In this document: one piece after another, positions 25,133 to 33,127 of the stretch
How the letters are laid out: each line of letters opens with the position of its first letter
Numbering within the stretch: position 1 is the first letter of the stretch
Source of the DNA: Neolewinella lacunae
GTDB lineage: Bacteria > Bacteroidota > Bacteroidia > Chitinophagales > Saprospiraceae
NCBI RefSeq assembly: GCF_014349155.1
Contig: NZ_JACSIT010000066.1
Location: 1-51,816 of the forward strand
Reading direction: 5' to 3'
DNA: 51,816 nt
Notes under the pieces: model-generated
The model's input: the letters and a program-made list of their open reading frames with translations, nothing else
Database searches by the model: none
What the model was told of the DNA's origin: nothing
Translations under genes and position numbers: made by a program

Positions 25133-26278
25133 ATGCTGATACACAAGGCTCGCGTATTTACTTTTTTGCTTGCCCTATCTTGCGTGACAACCGCGTGTCA
25201 GCCAGAAAGTGAGAGTGATCATTCCAAAGTTCCTCCGCACGGAGATATAGAAATGTTTAAAATAGGGGAAGCTAAAATTCCCGTAGGCCTTAGCTACAAT
25301 TACGATAACTTCGCTGGACTTACCCAGCAAGCGTCCAGCCAAAGGAACAGGATTCTGCATTTGTCGAACGGGCAAATTTATGATTTTGACCCCATTGGGG
25401 AGAAAATCAATAACTACTACCCGCTGCCAAAGGATGGGCCAAAGAAAATAAAGCCCCAATCAGACTTCGACGGAATTGCGGCGGTAAATGAAAATACTTA
25501 CCTGTACGCAGCAAATATGCTCAATCGGCTGCTCTTAGTTTCGCCGGAGCGCGTTGAAACCGTGGTGGACTTTAAAGGCCGCGAAGATGTTTACCTGGTC
25601 AGTTCAGCTCAAAACCGGCCCCTGCAAACGCCCGCCGGGGATTTCCTTTTTGGCATCTCCCCCGATCCTACCAACGATTTGGCCCAGCATTTTGCTTTTC
25701 TCCAGTTCAATATGCAGGACCGGTCCACTTCGTACGTAATTCCTTTCCCGGAAGAATACGGCCAAAATTTTTACAGCACAACGCCGTATCTCTACTGGCC
25801 TTCCATCGGGTTTAACAGTAAAAATAAAGAGTACGTGGTCTCTTTTCCGGTGAGTAATTACCTGTACGCTTACGACGAAAATTTCAAGTTTAAAAAGAAA
25901 TACCCCGTCGTCACCAATAAATTTAGGGAAGTAGAACCCTTCTCACCCCCCGTCAAATTTGGTGAATACCCAGACATGGAAAAGGAGGATAAGTATTTCA
26001 GAGAGCTGTCTTATTACTTCAGTTTGTACGTTGACAACCAGAACGGATATATGTACCGAGAGGTCAAAGTAAGAAACCCGGTTGCCGCCCTGGGCTTCGA
26101 CTACTACCTGCTGGTCCTAAACTTGGATTACCAGGTGTTGGGAGAATGGAAAATTCCCGAGTACCTCCGCCCTTTCAACATGTTCTGCAGCGAAAAAGGC
26201 TTGAATATCTACGACGTGGGGGCGCTCGGTGTCACGGAAGCCGGAACCGCTACCTTCTCCATTTACAAGCCTAACTGA
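25133..26278 (+). CDS. DUF4221-like beta-propeller lipoprotein
   Basis: The 381-residue lipoprotein (SCVTTAC, Cys22) fits the DUF4221 family of Bacteroidota six-bladed propeller proteins: ILHLSNGQIYDFDPIGEKI, RPLQTPAGDFLFGISPDP, YWPSIGFNSKNKEYVVSFPV, YLYAYDENFKFKKKYPV and VLNLDYQVLGEWKIPEYL. Function is unknown in the family; most are exported. The last residues TATFSIYKPN close a blade. Base composition is lower in GC than the surrounding core genes. It follows the unknown lipoprotein by 129 bp on the same strand, but no promoter could be assigned. Confidence 0.72.
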   Translation: MLIHKARVFTFLLALSCVTTACQPESESDHSKVPPHGDIEMFKIGEAKIPVGLSYNYDNFAGLTQQASSQRNRILHLSNGQIYDFDPIGEKINNYYPLPKDGPKKIKPQSDFDGIAAVNENTYLYAANMLNRLLLVSPERVETVVDFKGREDVYLVSSAQNRPLQTPAGDFLFGISPDPTNDLAQHFAFLQFNMQDRSTSYVIPFPEEYGQNFYSTTPYLYWPSIGFNSKNKEYVVSFPVSNYLYAYDENFKFKKKYPVVTNKFREVEPFSPPVKFGEYPDMEKEDKYFRELSYYFSLYVDNQNGYMYREVKVRNPVAALGFDYYLLVLNLDYQVLGEWKIPEYLRPFNMFCSEKGLNIYDVGALGVTEAGTATFSIYKPN

Positions 26279-26395
26279 GGCTACGTAGTTTTAGCCCACG
26301 GAGTTTTGCTTCGCAGTATTTCATGCTCATGGAGTAAAGCATGGAGTTACTTGGAGCGTGATGTGGTAGAGCCGTTATACGGCGACTATCTAATC

Positions 26396-26866
26396 TTAGC
26401 CCCTCTTAGTGTCCTTAGTGGTTCAAGAAAGGAGCGAAGCTCCAAACAAGTGGTTCAAAAAACGCAAAATGTGCGGGATGTAGGGTGTCCCTACCCGAAT
26501 CGTGGATGTTCGGGTGGGGACACCCTCAACCGGGTCTTCCTATTTGAGTGGGGGCACCTTCAACCAGGTTTTCCTGCTATACCTTAGCCCCTCTTCGTGT
26601 CCTTAGTGGTTCAAAAATAAGAGCGAAGCTCCAACAAGTGGTTCAAAAAACGCAAAATGTGCGGGATGTAGGGTGTCCCTACCCGAATCGTGGATGTTCG
26701 GGTGGGGACACCCTCAACCGGGTCTTCCTATTTGAGTGGGGGCACCTTCAACCAGGTTTTCCTGCTATACCTTAGCCCCTCTTCGTGTCCTTAGTGGTTC
26801 AAAAATAAGAGCGAAGCTCTTCTCTCAAGGAACTCAGTGGTTCAAAAAAAAGAGCGAAGCTCATTC
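26396..26866 (-). repeat. Array of the ~185-bp repeat (inverted arm)
   Basis: These are reverse-orientation copies of the 23.2-24.1 kb unit. Two complete units 188 bp apart are almost identical to each other (both encode the same spurious peptide, VFLFEWGHLQPGFPAIP), and partial units follow on the right up to the ffh stop codon. Together with the left array it flanks the two lipoprotein genes as a 3.6-kb inverted structure. The gap 26279-26395 also has a CATGGAGTAAAGCATGGAGT motif related to 28402-28425. Confidence 0.9.
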
Positions 26867-26870
26867 ACAA

Positions 26871-28214
26871 CTACCGCCGCCGCTTAGGCCCTTTAAAATT
26901 CCCCCCCATGCCCGCCATCGCCGGGTTGTTCGACATTTTGTGCATCATCGTGCGCATCTGATCGAACTGCTTGATGAAGCGGTTCACATCGTCCATGCTC
27001 TGCCCACAGCCGCGGGCAATGCGCTGCTTGCGGCTCATGCTCATCAGTTCGGGGTTGGCACGCTCTTTGGGGGTCATGGACTGAATGATGGCCTCCACTT
27101 TGGAGAAGGCGGAGTTGTCGATGTCGACCCCGTTGAGGGCCTTTTTCATGCCGGGAATCATGTTGAGGAGGGATTTGATGTCCCCCATTTTCTTGAGCTG
27201 GTTGAGCTGGCCGAGGAAGTCGTTGAAGTCGAACTTGTTCTTCTTCATTTTCTTCTCCAGGCGCTTGGCCTCTTCTTCGTCGAACTGGTCCTGGGCCCGT
27301 TCTACGAAGGAAATGATGTCCCCCATGCCCAGAATGCGCTGGGCCATCCGGTCGGGGTGGAACACGTCCATGGCCTCCATCTTTTCACCGGTAGAGACGA
27401 ATTTGATGGGCTTTTCAACGGTGTACTTCACCGAAAGGGCCGCACCGCCGCGGGTATCACCGTCGAGTTTGGTGAGCACCACGCCATCGAAGTTGAGGCG
27501 GTCGTTGAAGACTTTGGCGGTGTTGACGGCGTCCTGGCCCGTCATGGAGTCCACTACGAAGAGCGTCTCGTTGGGGCTGATCGCGTCGCGCACGTCGCTG
27601 ATCTCCTGCATCATCTTTTCGTCGACCGAAAGGCGGCCGGCCGTGTCGACGATGACGACGTCGTACTTATTGTCCTGGGCGTAAGCGATGGCATTGAGGG
27701 CAATCTCCACCGGGTTTTTGTTCTCCGGCTCTTTGTAGATGCCCGCGCCGACCTGCCCGGCCAGTACCGTCAGCTGGTCAATGGCTGCGGGGCGGTAAAC
27801 GTCGCAGGCCGTCAGCAAGACCTTCAGCTTGCGCTTGTCTTTCAGGTAGTTGGCCAGCTTGCCCGAGAAGGTCGTTTTGCCCGAACCCTGGAGGCCCGCA
27901 ATGAGGACTACACCCGGCTCGCCCTTGATGTTGATGCCCACCGATTGGCCACCCATCAGCTCGGTCAGTTCGTCCTGGACGATCTTGACCATCAATTGCC
28001 CGGGCTTGACGGCCTTAAGGACGTTTTCGGTGCCCAGGGCTTTTTCCTTCACGTTGTCCGTGAATTCCTTGGCAATTTTATAGTTCACGTCGGCCGCAAC
28101 CAGGGCGCGGCGGATCTCCTTCAAACTGGTGGCGACGTTGATTTCGGTGATCTTGTTGTCACCGGTCAGGCTTTTAAAGGCACCTTCCAGGCGGTCGCTT
28201 AAGTTATCAAACAT
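26871..28214 (-). CDS. ffh: Signal recognition particle GTPase Ffh
   Basis: This is a complete 447-residue SRP54/Ffh. It has an N domain (MFDNLSDRLEGAFKSLTG, ALVAADVNYKIAKEF) and a G domain with GLQGSGKTT, DVYRPAAIDQL, VDTAGRL, TKLDGDTRGGAALS and GEKMEAMDVFHPDR. The methionine-rich M domain (NMIPGMKKALNG, SRKQRIARGCG, KQFDQMRTMMHKMS) ends MAGMGGNFKGPKRRR. It binds 4.5S RNA and signal sequences and delivers ribosomes to FtsY. ATG 28214 is chosen over a TTG three codons upstream. It is an ordinary core gene except that a repeat array reaches within five bases of its stop. Confidence 0.97.
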   Translation of the reverse strand: MFDNLSDRLEGAFKSLTGDNKITEINVATSLKEIRRALVAADVNYKIAKEFTDNVKEKALGTENVLKAVKPGQLMVKIVQDELTELMGGQSVGINIKGEPGVVLIAGLQGSGKTTFSGKLANYLKDKRKLKVLLTACDVYRPAAIDQLTVLAGQVGAGIYKEPENKNPVEIALNAIAYAQDNKYDVVIVDTAGRLSVDEKMMQEISDVRDAISPNETLFVVDSMTGQDAVNTAKVFNDRLNFDGVVLTKLDGDTRGGAALSVKYTVEKPIKFVSTGEKMEAMDVFHPDRMAQRILGMGDIISFVERAQDQFDEEEAKRLEKKMKKNKFDFNDFLGQLNQLKKMGDIKSLLNMIPGMKKALNGVDIDNSAFSKVEAIIQSMTPKERANPELMSMSRKQRIARGCGQSMDDVNRFIKQFDQMRTMMHKMSNNPAMAGMGGNFKGPKRRR

Positions 28215-28237
28215 GCGGGGCAAAATTTATCGGGCGG

Positions 28238-28245
28238 CAAATATA
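28238..28245 (-). promoter_or_regulatory. Bacteroidota -7 element for ffh
   Basis: The minus strand reads TATATTTG, a perfect TAnnTTTG box, 23 bases upstream of the ffh ATG, giving a short leader. Confidence 0.6.
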
Positions 28246-28304
28246 CAAAAACGCGGCGTCCACGGCGGTGGTTGCCTTTCGCGGTGCCTGATTTTTGCGG
28301 ATCC

Positions 28305-28494
28305 GGGCGCGGCCGCAGGTGCAATGCCCCGTTGAAGAAGCAAAGCCCAAGATATTGTCGCGGCTTTAGCCCGACCCCGAGGCCGAAGGCCCTTTTTTTG
28401 CCCATGGAGTAGCATGGAGTTCCTTGTCCAGGCAGCTACGGCGAAATCGACCTCCTCCGCTCCTTAACCCTCCACTGCACCTGCGGCCGCGCCC
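28305..28494. repeat. 190-bp inverted-repeat element with NotI-type ends
   Basis: A reverse 18-mer at 28305-28322 and a forward 18-mer at 28477-28494 are both exact copies, and the match continues inward as GCAGGTGCARTG. Inside lie a copy of the GTCGGGCT-type 25-mer (28351-28375, reverse) and a CCATGGAGTAGCATGGAGTT motif (28402-28425), so repeat families are nested. The element fills the gap between the divergent ends of ffh and the GNAT gene and stops 4 bp from the GNAT stop codon. Confidence 0.8.
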
Positions 28495-28498
28495 CCAA

Positions 28499-28984
28499 TC
28501 ACGGCATCACGAGCTCCATCAACACCACATCCACCACCTGCCCGTCCACCCGGCCAATGGCGTGCTGGGTACCCACCAGCCGGAAACCCAGCCGCGTGTG
28601 GAAGCGGATGCTGCCCGCGTTCGTCGCCCAAATCCGGGCCGTCAGGTGCCGGTAGCCCAGGGCGTAGGCCGCCGCCAGCAAGGCCCGGTAGAGCCGCTCT
28701 CCTTCGCCCGTTCCCGTGTGTCCCGGCCGGAAAAAGGTCGAACTTTCCCCCGCCACCGCGTAGCCGCCGCGGGGGCTGTAGGGCTTCACCCCCGCGTAGC
28801 CCAGTACCCCGGCTGCACCTTCGGCCACCAGCAAGGCCGCCCGCGGGTCATCCAGCACTGCCAGATAATCCACCTCGCCGAGCGGCTCCAACGCCAGGGT
28901 TGCCTTTCCCAGGTAGGCGTTGAAAATGGCCGCCAGGGCGGCTGCATCGAAGGGCCCGGCGGGACGGATACGGACAGAAAGCAT
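28499..28984 (-). CDS. GNAT family N-acetyltransferase (PAT-like)
   Basis: The 161-residue acetyl-CoA-dependent acyltransferase has SVRIRPAGPFDAAALAAIFN at the start, SSTFFRPGHTGTGEGERLYRALLAAA as the acetyl-CoA-binding loop (a relaxed Q/RxxGxG/A) and ATNAGSIRFHTRLGFRLVGT as the NxxSxxxHxxxGF motif. These are typical of phosphinothricin acetyltransferase-type members. The small-molecule substrate is unknown. ATG 28984 gives the usual family length. It is divergent from the DUF4856 gene to its right. Confidence 0.85.
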   Translation of the reverse strand: MLSVRIRPAGPFDAAALAAIFNAYLGKATLALEPLGEVDYLAVLDDPRAALLVAEGAAGVLGYAGVKPYSPRGGYAVAGESSTFFRPGHTGTGEGERLYRALLAAAYALGYRHLTARIWATNAGSIRFHTRLGFRLVGTQHAIGRVDGQVVDVVLMELVMP

Positions 28985-29203
28985 ACTAATTCCCGGCAGT
29001 TTTGCTGAAGAAAGTTCCCACTCTCCCCAGCCTGAACCGGCCCCACAAAAATAGTGGGCCAACCAGTGATTTCTACGTCCGATGGCACGCATACCTCAGA
29101 TGATTGCTTGGGGAAAACCCGGAAGACAGTCCCGATACATTTCCCCGGGAACAGGACTTAACCTAAATTTAATTAGATTCATTCAAGATAATGGGCAAGT
29201 CGC

Positions 29204-29235
29204 TTGCAGGGGTCGATTGGCTGTGCCTACCTTTG
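29204..29235 (+). promoter_or_regulatory. Bacteroidota promoter for the DUF4856-imelysin operon
   Basis: A -33 TTG at 29204-29206 and a perfect -7 TACCTTTG at 29228-29235 are 21 bases apart. The box ends 38 bases before the ATG at 29274. No Fur-like palindrome is obvious around it. Confidence 0.6.
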
Positions 29236-29273
29236 CGCTATTAAGAATTGGTACAGATAAAAATAACTCCTCA

Positions 29274-30476
29274 ATGAGCCGTTTTTTACCCTTCCTGCTG
29301 GCCTTTGCCGGCACCTTTTTCTTCGCCGCCTGCGTAGACGATGACGATGACCTCAGCCCCGACTTCACCATCCCCACCACCTATGACTTCAGTCGCGCTG
29401 GCAACTCCACCGTTTCTTTCACCGGCCAGACCGAGCGCATTGGGATGGCTAGTGAGTTGTTTGCTGCCTTCCTCAACTTCTCCCGTACCGAGACCGACCT
29501 GAACAACATGTTCCGCAACCCCGAGGGCGTTGATCCTTTCGCCAGTGCGGCGCTCAATGCGGCTACCAAGTCCGTCCGGTCCAAAGTCGCCGATAGCCAG
29601 GCCCTTTTTGCTGCCAACAGCGTAGCGGCGGCGGCCATCAAGGCCGATTTTGACGGCTGGATCACCGCCCAGGTCGCCGAAGTTTTCCCCAACCGCGAGC
29701 AGCTCGCCTCCGCTGGCCAACCCGGACAAATTGCCGACGGCAGCGCCGTTCGCTACGTCAATGCCTGGGGACTGGAGTACAACCAGGCCTTCGGCAAATC
29801 CCTGATCGGCGCGATGATGTACGACCAGATTGCCAACCACTACCTGACGCCAGCCGTGCTCGATGCGGGCAGTAGCCGGGCCGACAACGACGCGGGCATC
29901 ACCGAAGGCAGCAGCCCCTACACCTACATGGAGCACCGTTGGGACGAAGCCTTTGGCTACCTCTTCGGCGCTTCCGCCACCCCCGCCACGCCGCTGCTCG
30001 ACCTGGGGGATACGAACGATAGTTTCCTCGGGGAATACGCCGATCGGGTCGACCAAGACAGCGACTTCGCAGGCCTCGCCGCCGAGCTCGAAACGGCCTT
30101 CCGCACGGGCCGCGCCGCCATCGTTGCGGGCGACTACGCCGAGCGCGACCGCCAGGCCGAAATCATCCGCAGTGCCCTGGAGAAGGTCATCGTCGTCCGC
30201 GCCATCTTCTACCTCAAGCAGGCGGAAATTGGCCTGCGGGCCCAGCCTGCCGACTTCGGTGGCGCCTTCCACGACCTGAGCGAAGCCTACGGTTTCATCT
30301 ACAGCCTGCGCTTCATCGATACGGCCGATGCCGCCACCAACTCCGCCAACTACCTGACCACCCTGCGCAACGCCGGCGGCAACGGCTTCTGGGACCTGAG
30401 CCCCGATGCCCTCGCCAGCCTCGCCGACGCCATCGGTGCGGAGTACGGCGTTTCCGTCAGCCAGGCCGCCAACTAA
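29274..30476 (+). CDS. DUF4856 lipoprotein, imelysin-like
   Basis: The 400-residue lipoprotein (TFFFAAC, Cys20, followed by an acidic DDDDD stretch as in surface-exported lipoproteins) begins its domain with FTIPTTYDFSRAGNSTVSFTGQTERI. This is the start of DUF4856, a Bacteroidota family related to imelysins. Helical segments such as VNAWGLEYNQAFGKSLIGAMMYDQIANHYL and YMEHRWDEAFGYLFG follow. Families of this kind sit next to imelysin and TonB receptor genes and are thought to bind a metal, probably iron, outside the cell; that role is inferred. It is first in a four-gene run on the plus strand. Confidence 0.82.
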   Translation: MSRFLPFLLAFAGTFFFAACVDDDDDLSPDFTIPTTYDFSRAGNSTVSFTGQTERIGMASELFAAFLNFSRTETDLNNMFRNPEGVDPFASAALNAATKSVRSKVADSQALFAANSVAAAAIKADFDGWITAQVAEVFPNREQLASAGQPGQIADGSAVRYVNAWGLEYNQAFGKSLIGAMMYDQIANHYLTPAVLDAGSSRADNDAGITEGSSPYTYMEHRWDEAFGYLFGASATPATPLLDLGDTNDSFLGEYADRVDQDSDFAGLAAELETAFRTGRAAIVAGDYAERDRQAEIIRSALEKVIVVRAIFYLKQAEIGLRAQPADFGGAFHDLSEAYGFIYSLRFIDTADAATNSANYLTTLRNAGGNGFWDLSPDALASLADAIGAEYGVSVSQAAN

Positions 30477-30504
30477 GACAACACTTTGAACAATGGATTT
30501 TAAA

Positions 30505-30543
30505 GGCTCCGGGAAGTCGCCACGAAAATGGCGCCCCGGAGCC
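30505..30543 (+). terminator. Intercistronic hairpin after the DUF4856 gene
   Basis: GGCTCCGGG at 30505-30513 pairs perfectly with 30535-30543, with an inner 5-bp CGCCA/TGGCG stem. It lies in the 167-bp gap before the imelysin gene. There is no T-run after it, so it may stabilise or attenuate the transcript rather than end it. Confidence 0.5.
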
Positions 30544-30643
30544 CACGTTGGGCCGGGCGGCGGCGTTCGGAATCCCTTCAAAAATTGCTCAAAACAGCTA
30601 ACCTGCCACGCAGGCCCTCCTCAGCCACCAAGTAACCATTACG

Positions 30644-31720
30644 ATGCGACTGACTTATCCTTTCCTTTTCCTCGTTGCCGTGCTGCTTTTGGCGGGTTGT
30701 GGTCCCGATGGCGCGGACGACGACGGCCCCGTACTGCCTTCCTTCGACCGCCGCGGCATGCTGACCGAATGGGCCGATGAAGTGGTGATCCCCAACCTGA
30801 CCGACCTGGAAAGCCGGCTCTCGACGTTGGTCGCCGCCCAGGACACTTTTGCCAGCGCAGCCAATCCGGCCAACCTCACCGCGCTGCGGGATGCCTTCAC
30901 CCAGGCCTACCTCAGCTGGCAGCGACTCAGCCCCCTGGTGATTGGCAAGGCCGAAGAAATCCGCCTCCGCGAGCAGCTCAACACTTACCCGGCCAACGTC
31001 GTGAAGATCGAAGAGAACGCGCTCGCCACCACTCCCGCCAACCTCGACCTGCCCTCCAATACCGCCGCCCAGGGCTTCCCCGCCGTCGAATACCTGCTCT
31101 ACGGCTTGGAAGAAGGAGCACTGACTACCGGACCGCAGCATACCGCTTACCAGGCTTACCTGACGCAACTGGCCAACCGCATGCTCGCGCTGACGACCAC
31201 AGCCCTGGCCGATTGGAACAACGGCTACCGTGCCGTCTTCATCCAAAACGACGGCAACAGCGCCACGGCCAGCATTGACCGGACGGTGAACGACTACATC
31301 TTTTACTACGAGAAATTCCTGCGCGCGGGCAAAGTCGGCATCCCCGCCGGCATCTTCAGCGATGACCCCTTACCCGACCGCGCCGAGGGCCTCTACGCGG
31401 GCAATTCCCTGCCCCTGTTCCTGGAGGCACTGGCCAGCTCCCGGGATTTCTTTGCCGACCGCGGCCTGGCCCGTTACCTCGACGCGCTGGACGTCCGTCG
31501 CGACGGCGAGTTGCTCAGCGCCCGCATCATCCGGCAGTTTGAGGTGGTTCGGACCACCACGGCGGGCCTCGACAGCAGCTTTGCCGACCAGGTAACGAAC
31601 GACAACCAACGCATGCTGGCCCTCTACGATGAAATGCAAAAGCTCGTCGTGCTTCTCAAGGTCGATATGCTCCAGGCCCTGAGCATCAACGTCGATTACG
31701 TCGACGCCGACGGTGACTGA
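30644..31720 (+). CDS. Imelysin family lipoprotein
   Basis: The 358-residue lipoprotein (LLLAGC, Cys19) has an imelysin/peptidase M75 fold: ANLTALRDAFTQAYLSWQRLSPL, QGFPAVEYLLYG and AGIFSDDPLPDRAEGLYAGNSLPLFLEAL. The family's GxHxxE metal-site motif here reads GFPAVE, so the histidine is replaced by proline; the glutamate is kept. Imelysins are periplasmic or surface iron-related proteins rather than proven peptidases. It follows the DUF4856 gene and precedes the HTTM gene by 44 bp, consistent with one uptake operon. Confidence 0.85.
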   Translation: MRLTYPFLFLVAVLLLAGCGPDGADDDGPVLPSFDRRGMLTEWADEVVIPNLTDLESRLSTLVAAQDTFASAANPANLTALRDAFTQAYLSWQRLSPLVIGKAEEIRLREQLNTYPANVVKIEENALATTPANLDLPSNTAAQGFPAVEYLLYGLEEGALTTGPQHTAYQAYLTQLANRMLALTTTALADWNNGYRAVFIQNDGNSATASIDRTVNDYIFYYEKFLRAGKVGIPAGIFSDDPLPDRAEGLYAGNSLPLFLEALASSRDFFADRGLARYLDALDVRRDGELLSARIIRQFEVVRTTTAGLDSSFADQVTNDNQRMLALYDEMQKLVVLLKVDMLQALSINVDYVDADGD

Positions 31721-31764
31721 GTAACGGGCTTGCCGGATTGACTACGCTCCAAACAAAGTGTTTC

Positions 31765-33096
31765 ATGGGACGACGCTCCCTTTCCGCCGCTCCTTTGGCC
31801 GTGTTCCGTATCGGGTTCGGGCTAATGATGCTGCTCAGCGTCGTCCGCTTCTGGGCCAAGGGATGGATTGAAAAGCTGTACCTGGAGCCGACCTACTTCT
31901 TCAGCTACCGCTACTTCGAGTGGGTCAAGCCGCTGGGCAACTGGACCTACCTGCTCTTCGCCGTCGTGGGACTTTCTGCGCTTGGCATCCTGCTGGGCTG
32001 GAAATACCGCTGGTCAAGCACGGTGTTTTTTCTGAGTTTCACCTACGTGGAGCTGATGGACAAGAGCACCTACCTGAACCATTACTACTTCGTCAGTCTC
32101 CTCAGTTTTCTGCTCATCTGGCTGCCGGCTGCCGACTACTTTTCCCTCGACGCGCGGGGCCGGGAGCGGCCGACGGTGCCGGCCTGGACGATCCACGCCC
32201 TGCAGGTTTTCGTCGGCGTGGTGTACTGCTACGCGGGTCTGGCGAAGCTCAATTCCGATTGGCTCTTGCAGGCCCAGCCGCTGGCCATCTGGCTCCCGGC
32301 CAAGTACAGCCTCCCCGGCCTGGGCGATCTGTTGCAACAGCGCTGGGTGCACTTCGCCTTCGCCTGGCTGGGGGCGGCCTACGACCTGTTCATCCCCTTC
32401 CTCTTGCTCTGGCGGCCCACCCGCTGGCTGGCCTTCGGGGCGGTGGTGGTCTTTCACGTCCTTACCCGCGTCCTCTTTCCCATCGGCATGTTTCCGTACA
32501 TCATGATTGTCAGTGCGCTCATCTTTCTCGATGCGGGCGTCCACGAGCGCATCATCGGGTACCTGCGCACGGGGCTGGGGCGATTGGGGGCGCGGCCGCA
32601 GGTGCCGGGGAAAGTCGTAAGGGAGCGAAATTGGGGCCTGCCCAAGACGGTGGTCTGCGCCGTGCTCGCCTTACACCTCCTGCTGCCGTGGCGGTACCTG
32701 CTGTACCCGGGGGAATTGTTCTGGACCGAATCCGGCTACCGCTTCAGCTGGCGGGTGATGCTCATGGAAAAGGCGGGCTACCTGAGCTACCGCATTGAAG
32801 ACCCCATTACGGGGCGTAGCCGGACGGTAGACCCCAGCCGCTACCTGACGCCGTTGCAGGCCAAGCAACTGGCTACGCAGCCTGATTTCATCCTGGAATT
32901 TGCCCACCACCTGGCCCGGGAATACCAGCAAAGAGGCCAGGCCCCGCCCGCCGTCTACGCCGAGAGCTACGTGGCCCTCAACGGCCGGGGCAGCCGACCC
33001 TACGTAAACCCCAGCGTTGACCTGACGACGGTGACCTGGGCCACGCCGCGCACCGCCTGGCTCTTGCCTTTTGAAGACACTATTTATGGACTGTAA
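31765..33096 (+). CDS. HTTM (vitamin K-dependent carboxylase-like) membrane protein
   Basis: The 443-residue integral membrane protein starts at ATG 31765; a TTG nine codons earlier is possible. It has the HTTM segment (APLAVFRIGFGLMMLLSVVRF), about eight helices, YVELMDKSTYLNHYYFVSLLSFLLIWLPAADYFSLD and VVYCYAGLAKLNSDWLL, and a soluble C-terminal part (FSWRVMLMEKAGYLSYRI, VDPSRYLTPLQAKQL). This is the gamma-glutamyl carboxylase-like fold. Its chemistry in bacteria is unknown; in Bacteroidota such genes recur in imelysin/TonB clusters. An 18-bp NotI-type repeat is embedded in frame at 32588-32605 and encodes GARPQV in a loop. Confidence 0.82.
   Translation: MGRRSLSAAPLAVFRIGFGLMMLLSVVRFWAKGWIEKLYLEPTYFFSYRYFEWVKPLGNWTYLLFAVVGLSALGILLGWKYRWSSTVFFLSFTYVELMDKSTYLNHYYFVSLLSFLLIWLPAADYFSLDARGRERPTVPAWTIHALQVFVGVVYCYAGLAKLNSDWLLQAQPLAIWLPAKYSLPGLGDLLQQRWVHFAFAWLGAAYDLFIPFLLLWRPTRWLAFGAVVVFHVLTRVLFPIGMFPYIMIVSALIFLDAGVHERIIGYLRTGLGRLGARPQVPGKVVRERNWGLPKTVVCAVLALHLLLPWRYLLYPGELFWTESGYRFSWRVMLMEKAGYLSYRIEDPITGRSRTVDPSRYLTPLQAKQLATQPDFILEFAHHLAREYQQRGQAPPAVYAESYVALNGRGSRPYVNPSVDLTTVTWATPRTAWLLPFEDTIYGL
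32588..32605 (-). repeat. NotI-type 18-bp repeat inside the HTTM gene
   Basis: This is an exact reverse-orientation copy, read in frame by the gene as part of GLGARPQVPGKV. It sits in a hydrophilic loop between two helices. Confidence 0.85.
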
Positions 33097-33127
33097 TCCT
33101 TTTCGGACTTTGCTCCGATACCCGTGG

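Noticed and set aside
29286-30581. 431-codon minus-strand frame opposite the DUF4856 gene
   Set aside because: Gly/Val-rich shadow with no signal or motif; the plus strand has a promoter, a lipobox and a family match.
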